Source: Rhodospirillaceae bacterium
GTDB lineage: Bacteria > Pseudomonadota > Alphaproteobacteria > GCA-2731375
Length of the DNA stretch: 64,000 nt
NCBI GenBank assembly: GCA_018660265.1
Contig: JABJKS010000061.1
Location: 95,139 to 159,138 of the forward strand
Direction: 5' to 3'
Positions 37,410 to 47,104 of this stretch are shown here, one piece after another. Within the stretch, counting starts at the first letter, position 1. Each line of letters opens with the position of its first letter. Below the pieces are notes generated by a model that ran no database searches, had not been told where the DNA came from, and worked only from the letters and a program-made list of their open reading frames with translations. The translations under genes and the position numbers were made by a program.

Positions 37410-39755
37410 TCATGCGGGATCGACAAAACTATCGATGACTTTTTTGGCACCGGCTTTGTCGAATTCTATGGACAACTTGTTGCCCTCAATATCCTCAATC
37501 ATGCCGTAGCCGAATTTTTGATGAAAGACCCGCTCCCCGATTGCATAGTCCGAGACGCCGGGTGCCGTGGTCACGACCTGTTCGGCCTGGCCTTGCAGAT
37601 AGCTGGGCGGCGGAGCACCGGGGCTGGCTTTACGCATGCCCCGTCGGGGTTGGCTATCACCAAAGCTAAAAGCACCCGGCCCGAAAGGCTGGGTCAACGC
37701 CACGGGGACAGGTTCGGCCCCGCCGCTATAAAGGCCGGGCTCTGTCTCCGTCTCGATATGTTCGCTGGGTAATTCTTCGATGAAACGGCTGGGCATGGTC
37801 ATGCGCCATTGCCCGAATACCTGGCGCTGGGCGGCAAAGCTGACGATGGCGCGCTGTCGTGCCCGGGTCAGGCCCACGTAGGCCAGGCGGCGTTCCTCTT
37901 CCAAGGCGGCCAGACCGCTTTCGTCCAAAGCGCGTTGATGGGGGAACAGTTCTTCCTCCCAACCGGGCAGGAACACCGTATCGAACTCCAACCCTTTGGA
38001 GCCATGCAGGGTCAGAATATTAACCGCATCGTCCGCATTGGTCAGATCCGCATCCATGACCAGGCTGACATGTTCCAAAAAACCACCCAGTTTGTCGAAC
38101 GGTTCCAGGGCCACGATCAGTTCTTTCAGGTTTTCCAGCTTGGTCGGCGCTTTTGGATCCTTGCTGGCTTGCCACATGGCCGTGTAACCGCTTTCATCCA
38201 AGATCACTTCCGCCAATTCACCCGGCGGCATGCTGTCCATCAGGCCACGCCAGCGGTCAAAGTCATCCAACAACTTGGTCAGGCTGTTGCGGGCGCGAGC
38301 CTTAAGGTCATCGCCGCTGACCATGATGCGGGCAGTGCGGGTCAGGGGTGTTTCCGTACTACGGGCCGCCTGATGCAACAATTGCACAGTGGCATTACCC
38401 AGGGCCCGCTTCGGTGTGTTGATAATCCGCTCAAAGGCCAAATCATCGTCTGGCTGCGCCAACACCCTTAGGTAGGCCACTGCATCGCGGATCTCCGCCC
38501 GTTCATAAAACCGGGTGCCGCCGATCAGGCGATAGGGCACACCCAGGGTCAGAAACCGTTCCTCAAACTCCCGGGTCTGGAACGAGGCGCGGACCAATAT
38601 GGCCATCTCGTTGAGGGGCTGTTCGTGGCGTTGTAGGTCTTCAACCTGTTCGCCCACTGATCGCGCTTCTTCCGCCCCATCCCAAAGGCCGCGGACCTGG
38701 ACCTTTTCGCCGTCATTCAATTCCGTCCAGAGGGTCTTGCCCAGGCGGTCTTCGTTCTTGGCGATCAGACCGGCGGCGGCACCCAATATATGGGGGGTCG
38801 AGCGGTAGTTGCATTCCAGGCGTACCACCTTGGCACCGGGGAAGTCTTTTTCAAATCGCAGAATGTTGCCGACCTCAGCACCGCGCCAGGAATAGATCGA
38901 TTGATCATCGTCACCGACGCAGCAGATATTGCGATGGCCCTGGGCCAGCAGACGCAACAGCAGATACTGCGAGACGTTGGTGTCTTGATATTCGTCGACC
39001 AGAATATAGCGGAATTGCTTTTGATAAGACGCCAGGACATCCGCGTTCTCGGCAAAGATCGTCAGACAATGCAGCAACAGATCGCCGAAGTCACAGGCGT
39101 TGAGAGTTCTAAGCCGCGCTTGATAGGCCTTGTACAGCACCACGCCCAGGCCATTGGCGAAAGCCTCACCCTCGCCGCCCGGAACCTTTTCCGGGATCAG
39201 GCCGCGATCCTTCCAGCGATCAATCATCGCGGCCAGTTGCCGCGGCGGCCAGCGTTTTGGGTCCAGCTGTTCCGCCTCGATCAATTGTTTCAACAGGCGC
39301 AACTGATCATCCGTATCAAGAATGGTAAAATTGCTTTTCAGGCCGACCAGCTCCGCATGGCGGCGCAACAGGCGCACGCCGATGGCATGAAACGTCCCCA
39401 GCCATAAGCCTTCAACGGCCCTTCCGACCAGGGCGGCGGTCCGCTCTGCCATTTCGTGGGCCGCTTTGTTGGTAAAGGTCACCACCAATAGCTGGCTGGG
39501 AAAGGCCAGATGACGATGCAGGATATTGGCCAGGCGGGTGGTCAGCACCCGGGTCTTGCCGGTGCCCGCCCCGGCGAGGACCAGGACCGGGCCGTCCACG
39601 GCCTCAACCGCACTGCGCTGTTCCGGATTTAGCTGGTCGATATAGTCCGGCCTTGGTGTTGGCGAATTGGAATCAACGACGCCCGCCACCCCATCAGGCT
39701 GGGGCGCGTGTGCGGCGGGGGCCGTCGCGTGTTCTAAATCAAATGGATCGGACAT
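37410..39755 (-). CDS. UvrD/PcrA-family ATP-dependent DNA helicase
   Basis: LNPEQRSAVEAVDGPVLVLAGAGTGKTRVLTTRLA...VDEYQDTNVSQYLLLRLLA...VGDDDQSIYSWRGA...LTLHGSKGLEFDTVFLPG. Confidence 0.92.
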   Translation of the reverse strand: MSDPFDLEHATAPAAHAPQPDGVAGVVDSNSPTPRPDYIDQLNPEQRSAVEAVDGPVLVLAGAGTGKTRVLTTRLANILHRHLAFPSQLLVVTFTNKAAHEMAERTAALVGRAVEGLWLGTFHAIGVRLLRRHAELVGLKSNFTILDTDDQLRLLKQLIEAEQLDPKRWPPRQLAAMIDRWKDRGLIPEKVPGGEGEAFANGLGVVLYKAYQARLRTLNACDFGDLLLHCLTIFAENADVLASYQKQFRYILVDEYQDTNVSQYLLLRLLAQGHRNICCVGDDDQSIYSWRGAEVGNILRFEKDFPGAKVVRLECNYRSTPHILGAAAGLIAKNEDRLGKTLWTELNDGEKVQVRGLWDGAEEARSVGEQVEDLQRHEQPLNEMAILVRASFQTREFEERFLTLGVPYRLIGGTRFYERAEIRDAVAYLRVLAQPDDDLAFERIINTPKRALGNATVQLLHQAARSTETPLTRTARIMVSGDDLKARARNSLTKLLDDFDRWRGLMDSMPPGELAEVILDESGYTAMWQASKDPKAPTKLENLKELIVALEPFDKLGGFLEHVSLVMDADLTNADDAVNILTLHGSKGLEFDTVFLPGWEEELFPHQRALDESGLAALEEERRLAYVGLTRARQRAIVSFAAQRQVFGQWRMTMPSRFIEELPSEHIETETEPGLYSGGAEPVPVALTQPFGPGAFSFGDSQPRRGMRKASPGAPPPSYLQGQAEQVVTTAPGVSDYAIGERVFHQKFGYGMIEDIEGNKLSIEFDKAGAKKVIDSFVDPA

Positions 39756-39984
39756 AGTTGAACATATAGACCATCGCGGCGTCTTTTTGCACCCGAACAA
39801 AGCAAGTCGTTGTTCCTACAAGTATGAATCGCTGTTAACCATGCTGCCGTTAGGTTGGACATAGTCGAATCGATTGCAGAAACAAAATAATTACGAAAAA
39901 AACTTTGCGTCGTGCGGCAAGCTGTCGCATATTGCCGCGAAATAAATATCAGGTACCACAAAGGTGCCGATGGGAGGACTATAA

Positions 39985-40065
39985 ATGAATTGGCCGTTAT
40001 CTTCGGCCCTTTGGCCTGGTGTCTGGTGCGCGCGCGCGCCGCTACAATATGAATCCATAACATGA
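39985..40065 (+). CDS. Putative 26-aa leader peptide, translationally coupled to livG
   Basis: ATG with GGGAGGA SD 6 nt upstream; MNWPLSSALWPGVWCARAPLQYESIT*; TGA (40063-40065) overlaps livG ATG (40062-40064). Confidence 0.55.
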   Translation: MNWPLSSALWPGVWCARAPLQYESIT

Positions 40066-40871
40066 ATCAAAGTTCAGCCAACGTGGCGGGGGCCTCATCC
40101 TCCGCTCAACCGTTGTTGCAAGTCAGTGATGTCGCCGTCCATTTTGGCGGCATTATCGCGCTCGACGGTGTAAGTTTCGATGTTCAACAAGGCGCGGTCC
40201 TGGGCTTAATTGGCCCTAATGGTGCTGGTAAGACAACCTTGTTCAACTGCCTCAGCCGCCTTTATATTCCTAATTCCGGCGATATTCGCTTTGCGGGCCA
40301 AACCATTCTGAGTACCGCACCGCACAAGATCGCCGACATTGGCATTGGCCGCACCTTCCAGAATTTGGCTCTGTTTGGCACCATGTCGGTGTTGGACAAC
40401 GTCATGGTCGGCGGTCATTCCCAAAGCAGCAGCGACTTTCTCTCCAATGCCTTGCGCCTGCCTTGGGTCAAGACGGAGGAAGAAGGGCTGGCGGATGCAT
40501 CATGGGAACTGATCGATTATCTTGATCTGATGGATGTGGCCTATACCCCGGTCGCGGATTTACCGTTCGGTACGCAAAAGCGTGTTGAACTGGCCCGCGC
40601 CCTGGCCTCTAAGCCGAAGTTGCTTTTGTTGGATGAACCGGCGGGTGGCTTGAACCATGATGAAGTTGAGGATCTTGGCTCTTTGATCAAACAGATCAGG
40701 GATGACCGGGGCATCACCGTGTTATTGGTAGAACATCACATGAGCCTGGTTATGGCCGTCTCTGATCATGTTGTGGCGATCGATTTCGGCCGTAAGATCG
40801 GCGAAGGTACGCCAAGCGAAGTACAGCAAAACCCGGAAGTTATTCGGGCCTACTTGGGGACCAGCGACTGA
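40062..40871 (+). CDS. livG: Branched-chain amino acid-type ABC transporter ATPase (LivG-like)
   Basis: LIGPNGAGKTTLFNCLSRLYIPNSGDI...PFGTQKRVELARALASKPKLLLLDEPAGGLNHDE. Confidence 0.88.
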   Translation: MNQSSANVAGASSSAQPLLQVSDVAVHFGGIIALDGVSFDVQQGAVLGLIGPNGAGKTTLFNCLSRLYIPNSGDIRFAGQTILSTAPHKIADIGIGRTFQNLALFGTMSVLDNVMVGGHSQSSSDFLSNALRLPWVKTEEEGLADASWELIDYLDLMDVAYTPVADLPFGTQKRVELARALASKPKLLLLDEPAGGLNHDEVEDLGSLIKQIRDDRGITVLLVEHHMSLVMAVSDHVVAIDFGRKIGEGTPSEVQQNPEVIRAYLGTSD

Positions 40872-41581
40872 TGGCATTCTTAGAAGTAAAAGGCTTGGAA
40901 GCCTTCTATGGTCATACCCAGGCCCTGCATGGCCTGGATTTTGAGCTTGAAGAAGGTGGCATCACCACGATTCTGGGCGCGAACGGTGCGGGTAAAACAA
41001 CAACCCTGCGCTCCATCTGCGGCATGGTACGGAATAATGGCTCTATCACGTTCGATGGCAATTCGCTGATCGGCAAGGCGACGGAAAACATCGTTCGCCT
41101 TGGCATTGCCCACGTACCGGAAGGTCGGGGCACCTTTGTAAGGATCACGACGGAGGAAAACCTTCGTCTCGGTGCCTACACTATTAAGGGTGCCAAGAAT
41201 ATCGCCGATGCCATGGACCGGGTTTACAACTATTTTCCCCGCCTGAAAGAACGGCGTAATCAGCAGGCTGGCACCTTGTCGGGCGGTGAGCAGCAAATGC
41301 TGGCCGTCGGGCGGGCCTTGATGTTGCGGCCGCGCCTGATGTTGTTGGATGAGCCGTCATTCGGTCTGGCACCGTTGATCGTGAAGGAATTGTTCGAAAT
41401 TCTGCGCTCGATCAACAACGATGAAAAGGTTTCCATGCTGTTGGTTGAGCAAAATGCCACTTTGGCATTGAACTTGGCTGACCATGCCTACCTTTTGGAA
41501 ACGGGCCGTGTGGTGATGTCGGGCACGTCGGAGGATATTTCTTCGGACGAGGCTGTGCGGCAATCATACCTAGGTTACTAG
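40871..41581 (+). CDS. livF: Branched-chain amino acid-type ABC transporter ATPase (LivF-like)
   Basis: ILGANGAGKTTTLRSICGMV...LSGGEQQMLAVGRALMLRPRLMLLDEPSFGLAPLIVKELF. Confidence 0.88.
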   Translation: MAFLEVKGLEAFYGHTQALHGLDFELEEGGITTILGANGAGKTTTLRSICGMVRNNGSITFDGNSLIGKATENIVRLGIAHVPEGRGTFVRITTEENLRLGAYTIKGAKNIADAMDRVYNYFPRLKERRNQQAGTLSGGEQQMLAVGRALMLRPRLMLLDEPSFGLAPLIVKELFEILRSINNDEKVSMLLVEQNATLALNLADHAYLLETGRVVMSGTSEDISSDEAVRQSYLGY

Positions 41582-41649
41582 TGTGGTTACTGACCTTTTG
41601 ATGAGGAACCGCCCCGAAAGCGCGGGTTGAGCGGACAGGATTTACGAAG

Positions 41650-42522
41650 ATGGAATATTTTCTCCAACAAACACTTAGCGGCTTAGCCAACGGCGCGATT
41701 TACGCCTGTGTGGCCTTGGCTGTGGTCATGATCTATCAGGCCATTGACCATTTTAACTTTGCCCAGGGCGAGATGGCGATGTTTTCGACCTTCATCGCCT
41801 GGCAGATGATGCAATGGGGCATGCCGTTCTGGCTGGTTTTCCCGGTTTGCGTGGTGATCTCCTTCGCCGGTGGCGTGGTGATCGAACGGGTTATCTTTGG
41901 CCCTATTCACAATGCCCCGGTGCTTAGCCACGTGATCGTGTTTATTGCTTTATTCTCCATCTTCAATTCCCTGGCCGGCTTTATCTGGGAATTCACGATC
42001 AAGCCATTCCCCTCTCCGTTTCCTGAAAAAGATGTTCTTGGCACCAATTTGATTGCCATGCATGAATTGGGAATGATCGGGATTACCTTGGTCATGTTAG
42101 TGATGATCTATTTGTTCTTCCGCTTTACGCCCATCGGTTTGGCGATGCGGGCGGCAGCGGCCAATCCGGTATCTGCCCGGTTGGTGGGCATCTCGGTCAA
42201 ATGGATGCTTTCCTTAGGCTGGGGTCTGGCAGCGGCCATTGGTGCCGTCGCGGGTATGTTGATCGCCCCCATGGTGTATCTGGAGCCGAATATGATGTTG
42301 GGCATCCTGCTGTATGGCTTTGCCGGCGCGGTGGTGGGTGGCTTAACCTCCCCCGGCGGAGCAGTGGCCGGTGGCTTCCTGGTTGGTGTGGCCGAGAATT
42401 TGGCCGGTGCGTATGTGATTGGCAGTGAGTTGAAGTTGACCTTCGCACTTGTCCTGATCGTTGGTGTGTTGTTGTTGCGGCCGGCTGGCCTGTTTGGCCG
42501 GGTCGTCGTGAACAGGGTGTAA
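41650..42522 (+). CDS. livH: Branched-chain amino acid-type ABC permease (LivH-like)
   Basis: LSGLANGAIYACVALAVVMIYQAIDHFNFAQGEMAMF... Confidence 0.87.
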   Translation: MEYFLQQTLSGLANGAIYACVALAVVMIYQAIDHFNFAQGEMAMFSTFIAWQMMQWGMPFWLVFPVCVVISFAGGVVIERVIFGPIHNAPVLSHVIVFIALFSIFNSLAGFIWEFTIKPFPSPFPEKDVLGTNLIAMHELGMIGITLVMLVMIYLFFRFTPIGLAMRAAAANPVSARLVGISVKWMLSLGWGLAAAIGAVAGMLIAPMVYLEPNMMLGILLYGFAGAVVGGLTSPGGAVAGGFLVGVAENLAGAYVIGSELKLTFALVLIVGVLLLRPAGLFGRVVVNRV

Positions 42523-42526
42523 ACAA

Positions 42527-43588
42527 ATGGTAGCTGACGTAAATACAAGCTCCGCCGGCCGTCGGGCCATTCCGGAGAATCCCGCGAATAACCTTGCAAT
42601 TGCGGGCATTCGATTGCCGGTCTGGAACAAAATCCTCATCGCCATATTGTTGGTGGTCGCGGTTATTGCGCCGTTCTTTCTGGAGGATTTCGACGTTTTT
42701 CAGATGACCTATGCGCTGGTCTTTGCCATGGCAATTTTAGGGCTGAACCTTTTGACCGGCTTTAATGGCCAGTTTTCATTGGGGCATAGCGCGTTCTTCG
42801 GAATTGGTGCCTACACCACGGCCATGATGATGGCCCATTGGGAAGTTGCTTTCTATTGGACCATAATCCCAGCCGGTATCGTTTGTCTGGTTGCGGGTTT
42901 TCTCTTTGGTCTGCCGGCCTTGCGCCTGGAAGGCCTCTATCTGGCTTTGGCCACCTTTGCCTTGGCCACAGCGATGCCGCAGATCCTGAAATACCACGCG
43001 TGGGAAGATTTAACCGGCGGTGTGCAGGGTTTGGATCTGGATAAACCGGAATCGCCCTTCCCCGATACGTTAAGTGACGATCAATATCTGTATTTTATAG
43101 TCCTTGTCGTGGCCATCATATTATTCATATGTGCCTGGAACCTGGTGCGCGGACGGACAGGTCGGGCGATGATCGCCATTCGGGATAATCCAATTGCGGC
43201 CCAGACCATGGGTGTTAACAACGCAGTGTACAAATCCCTGACCTTTGGCGTCAGCGCACTGTATACCGGTATTGCCGGTTCCATGAGTGCCATTATTATC
43301 CAATTTGTTGCGCCTGATAGTTTCACCTTCCTGCTGGCGGTGACCTTCCTGGTCGGCCTTGTGGTTGGCGGTGTTGCTTCCATTCCCGGTGCCATTTTCG
43401 GTGGGTTTTTCGTCCTCCTGATCCCGAATATATCAGAGGCCGTTGCCGATATGACAGGGCGTACAGATGCCAAGGGGCTTTCCTGGGCAGTTTATGGCCT
43501 ATTCCTGATTATCACGGTTTATGTCATGCCTTCAGGTGCTGCGGGGCTTGTTCGTTTGCTGGTCGGGAAATTAGCGCGACGGGGATAG
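42527..43588 (+). CDS. livM: Branched-chain amino acid-type ABC permease (LivM-like)
   Basis: ILGLNLLTGFNGQFSLGHSAFFGIGAYT...GRAMIAIRDNPIAAQTMGVN. Confidence 0.87.
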   Translation: MVADVNTSSAGRRAIPENPANNLAIAGIRLPVWNKILIAILLVVAVIAPFFLEDFDVFQMTYALVFAMAILGLNLLTGFNGQFSLGHSAFFGIGAYTTAMMMAHWEVAFYWTIIPAGIVCLVAGFLFGLPALRLEGLYLALATFALATAMPQILKYHAWEDLTGGVQGLDLDKPESPFPDTLSDDQYLYFIVLVVAIILFICAWNLVRGRTGRAMIAIRDNPIAAQTMGVNNAVYKSLTFGVSALYTGIAGSMSAIIIQFVAPDSFTFLLAVTFLVGLVVGGVASIPGAIFGGFFVLLIPNISEAVADMTGRTDAKGLSWAVYGLFLIITVYVMPSGAAGLVRLLVGKLARRG

Positions 43589-43676
43589 TGCCGGCAGCAA
43601 TAATTTATATCAGTTTAAAAACCGCCCTGGTTGATGTCTGAACCAGTACAGGGCTAATTTGCAGAGGAGAATTACA

Positions 43677-44888
43677 ATGACTAAATTGCGTAAGATCGCA
43701 ATTGCAACAACAACAGCCGCAACATTTTTTGCGGGGACCGCCATGGCAGGAAATGCACCTGGCGTCACGGATACGGAAATCATGATTGGCAACACAACTG
43801 CCTATTCCGGCCCCGCGTCGGTTTACGGCACTATTGCTAAATCCATCAGCGCCTGCTGGGACTGGGTTAACGAGACTGGTGGCATCAATGGCCGTAAGAT
43901 CAAATGGGTCAGCCTGGATGATGCCTACTCGCCGCCCAAGACCAAGGAACAGATCCGCAAATTGGTCGAGCGTGAAAAAGTCGCCTTCACCTTCCAGACC
44001 CTGGGCACGCCGACCAATTCCGCCGTGCACAAATACATGAACAAGAAAAAGGTCCCCCACCTCTTTGTGGCGACCGGTGCCACCAAATGGGGACAGCCTA
44101 AGACGTTCCCATGGACCATGGGTTGGCAGCCTAACTACCAAACGGTCGGGGCCATTTTCGGCAACTACATCCTGCAGAATTACCCGAACGGCAAAGTCGC
44201 GGTGATGTATCAAAATGATGACTACGGCAAAGATTATGTCATCGGCATGAAACGGGCCATGGGCGACAAATACGCCATGCAGGTGGTCAAGGAAGAGACA
44301 TACGAAGTCACCGATCCGACCATTGATAGCCAGATCGTCAGCCTGAAGAACAGCGGCGCGGATGTGTTCGTCAACATCTCCATTCCGAAGTTCGCTGCCC
44401 AGGCGATCAAAAAAATGTACGCCATCGGCTGGAAGCCCGCGCATCTGTTGAACGATGTGGCAGCCTCCATCTCCTCGACCTACAAGCCGGCTGGCATCGA
44501 AAAAGCCAAAGGCATTATTTCGGTGGATTTCTATAAGGATCCCAACGATCCCGAATGGAAAGACGATCCCGATACCAATGCTTGGCGTGCCTGGATGGAT
44601 AAGTACTATCCTGGTGGCGACAAGGCCAACAAGATGAACGCTTATGGCTATGCTGTTTGCCACACTATGATGGCGGTTCTGAAGAATGCCGGCGACGACC
44701 TCAGCCGCGAAAACATCATGAAACAGGCCGCTAGCCTGCATGAAGTGGCGATCCCGATGCTGTTACCCGGTATGTATGCGGACACCAGCCCAACGGATTT
44801 CTATCCGCTTGAGCAGATGCAGATGACCCGTTTCGACGGCACGCGTTCTGTGCGTTTTGGTCCGTTGATCAGCGCCGAGACTGAATAA
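43677..44888 (+). CDS. ABC transporter substrate-binding protein (LivK-like), copy 1
   Basis: Signal peptide; GVTDTEIMIGNTTAYSGPASVYGTI...; near-identical to next gene; GAGGAGA RBS. Confidence 0.88.
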   Translation: MTKLRKIAIATTTAATFFAGTAMAGNAPGVTDTEIMIGNTTAYSGPASVYGTIAKSISACWDWVNETGGINGRKIKWVSLDDAYSPPKTKEQIRKLVEREKVAFTFQTLGTPTNSAVHKYMNKKKVPHLFVATGATKWGQPKTFPWTMGWQPNYQTVGAIFGNYILQNYPNGKVAVMYQNDDYGKDYVIGMKRAMGDKYAMQVVKEETYEVTDPTIDSQIVSLKNSGADVFVNISIPKFAAQAIKKMYAIGWKPAHLLNDVAASISSTYKPAGIEKAKGIISVDFYKDPNDPEWKDDPDTNAWRAWMDKYYPGGDKANKMNAYGYAVCHTMMAVLKNAGDDLSRENIMKQAASLHEVAIPMLLPGMYADTSPTDFYPLEQMQMTRFDGTRSVRFGPLISAETE

Positions 44889-44912
44889 ACACAAAATACA
44901 CTTATCTATTAT

Positions 44913-44947
44913 GGGGCTGCCGGGATAACCGGCGGCCCCTTTTTTTC
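44913..44947 (+). terminator. Rho-independent terminator after LivK-like copy 1
   Basis: GGGGCTGCCGGgataaCCGGCGGCCCCttttttt. Confidence 0.85.
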
Positions 44948-45061
44948 ATAATAATGCGTCAATATGTCGCATAATGCTTGATGTTATTATGAAAAATGGT
45001 CCAAAATCCTTTGTACCAATGCCATGAATGAGCATTGGAAAAATTGCAGAGGAGGTTTGCA

Positions 45062-46273
45062 ATGACTAAATTAAGTCACGTCGCGATTGCCGCTGCTGCT
45101 GCTGTAACATTTGTTGCGGGAACAGCGATGGCTGGAAATGCACCGGGGGTCACGGATACGGAAATTAGGATTGGTAACACCAATCCATATTCCGGCCCCG
45201 CCTCGGTTTATGGAACTATTGGTAAATCCCTGGGGGCCTGCTGGGATTGGGTCAACGACACCGGTGGCATCAATGGTCGCAAGATCAAATGGATCAGTCT
45301 GGATGACGGCTATTCACCGCCCAAAACCAAGGAACAGATCCGCAAATTGGTGGAGCGTGAAAAAGTCGCCTTCACCTTCCAGACCCTGGGCACGCCGACC
45401 AATTCCGCCGTGCACAGATACATGAACAAGAAAAAGGTGCCGCATCTGTTTGTGGCGACCGGTGCCACGAAATGGGGACAACCTAAGAAATTCCCATGGA
45501 CCATCGGTTGGCAGCCGAACTACCAGACGGTTGGGGCCATTTTCGGCAACTACATTCTGCAGAATTACCCGAACGGCAAAGTCGCGGTCATGTATCAAAA
45601 CGATGACTACGGCAAAGATTATGTCATCGGCATGAAGCGGGCCATGGGCGACAAATATGCCATGCAGGTGGTCAAGGAAGAGACATACGAAGTCACTGAC
45701 CCGACCATTGATAGCCAGATCGTCAGCCTGAAGAACAGCGGCGCGGATGTGTTCGTCAACATCTCCATTCCGAAGTTCGCTGCCCAGGCGATCAAGAAAA
45801 TGTACGCGATCAAATGGAAGCCGGCGCATCTGTTGAACGATGTGGCAGCCTCCATCTCCTCGACCTATAAGCCGGCTGGCATCGAAAAGGCCAAGGGCAT
45901 CATTTCGGTGGATTTCTACAAGGATCCCAACGATCCCGAATGGAAAGACGATCCCGAGACCAATGCCTGGCGTGCCTGGATGGACAAGTACTATCCTGGT
46001 GGCGACAAGGCCAACAAGATGAACGCTTATGGCTATGCTGTTTGCCACACCATGATCGAGGTGTTGAAAAACGCAGGCAATGATCTTAGTCGGGAAAATA
46101 TCATGAAGCAGGCAGCCAGCTTGCATAAGGTCATGATCCCGATGTTGCTGCCTGGTATGTATGCGGACACCTCTCCAACGGATTTCTATCCGGTTGAGCA
46201 GATGCAAATGACCCGTTTCGACGGTACGCGTTCCGTTCGGTTCGGCCCATTGATCAGCGCCGAGACTGAATAA
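45062..46273 (+). CDS. ABC transporter substrate-binding protein (LivK-like), copy 2
   Basis: Tandem paralogue of 43677-44888 with long identical stretches; AGAGGAGG RBS. Confidence 0.88.
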   Translation: MTKLSHVAIAAAAAVTFVAGTAMAGNAPGVTDTEIRIGNTNPYSGPASVYGTIGKSLGACWDWVNDTGGINGRKIKWISLDDGYSPPKTKEQIRKLVEREKVAFTFQTLGTPTNSAVHRYMNKKKVPHLFVATGATKWGQPKKFPWTIGWQPNYQTVGAIFGNYILQNYPNGKVAVMYQNDDYGKDYVIGMKRAMGDKYAMQVVKEETYEVTDPTIDSQIVSLKNSGADVFVNISIPKFAAQAIKKMYAIKWKPAHLLNDVAASISSTYKPAGIEKAKGIISVDFYKDPNDPEWKDDPETNAWRAWMDKYYPGGDKANKMNAYGYAVCHTMIEVLKNAGNDLSRENIMKQAASLHKVMIPMLLPGMYADTSPTDFYPVEQMQMTRFDGTRSVRFGPLISAETE

Positions 46274-46299
46274 CAATAAATCCAATAATTGATCATTTG

Positions 46300-46335
46300 G
46301 GGCCGCCGGTTATCCCGGCGGCCCTTTTCTTTTGT
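46300..46335 (+). terminator. Rho-independent terminator after LivK-like copy 2
   Basis: GGGCCGCCGGttatcCCGGCGGCCCttttctttt. Confidence 0.85.
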
Positions 46336-46397
46336 TGGTTAATCGGGTAGGCATCGCCAACGAAATTTTGAAATGCCCATTTTCTGATCGAGATGTC

Positions 46398-46952
46398 ATG
46401 CAGAGCACACGAATTGAAGGTTTAATTTATCTGGCCGCGTTCGCCCTATGTATCCCTACGGCCAATTGGATGCTGGGGCATGTGGGAACAGTCTGTCCGC
46501 CAAACTCTCCCTGCCTGATCCCCGTGGGCTTTGGCATCATGGCCCCTAGTGGTGTGTTGATGATCGGCCTGGCCCTGGTGCTGCGGGATCTGGTTCAACG
46601 CCGTCTTGGTGCCCTATGGGCGATCGGTGCCATCGTCTTCGGCGCCGCCCTGTCGGCGCTTTTAGCACCACCCTCTCTTGTGCTGGCGTCCGGGGTGGCA
46701 TTTTTGTTGTCTGAACTAGCCGATTTTGCCGTTTATACACCTCTCCAGCGCCGTCGCCTGATATTGGCGGTGGTCGCTTCCGGCTTGGTTGGCTTGGTTA
46801 TCGATAGTCTATTGTTCCTGCAACTGGCATTTGGAAACCTAGACTTCCTGACTGGGCAGATAATGGGCAAGGCATGGGTGGTATTGCTCGCCATCCCGGT
46901 CATCTGGTTGTTGCGGGAATGGGACCTGCGCCGAGGTGTTCAGGCCGCTTGA
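46398..46952 (+). CDS. VUT (vitamin/queuosine precursor uptake) family transporter
   Basis: Six hydrophobic segments; NWMLGHVG...PVGFGIMAPSGVLMIGLALVLRDLVQRRLG. Confidence 0.7.
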   Translation: MQSTRIEGLIYLAAFALCIPTANWMLGHVGTVCPPNSPCLIPVGFGIMAPSGVLMIGLALVLRDLVQRRLGALWAIGAIVFGAALSALLAPPSLVLASGVAFLLSELADFAVYTPLQRRRLILAVVASGLVGLVIDSLLFLQLAFGNLDFLTGQIMGKAWVVLLAIPVIWLLREWDLRRGVQAA

Positions 46953-47104
46953 GGTTAGGTTATTGCCTGCGTGTAACATTCTGGTGTATTGCGTAACGAT
47001 TATATCCATTGGGGTTGCTAATCCGTTAATAAAATGTAAATTAGTCCGATGTAGATTGTAAGCATAACTGCGCACGGTTGAGCGTGGTAATTTAAGGGGA
47101 CAAT

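Noticed and set aside
43605-44741. 378-aa minus-strand ORF opposite the first LivK-like gene (and the equivalent 323-aa ORF 45314-46285 opposite the second)
   Set aside because: Antisense shadow ORFs from GC-rich codon usage; their similarity to each other is explained by the tandem duplication of the plus-strand genes, and their proteins are His/Asp/Gly-rich without domain features.
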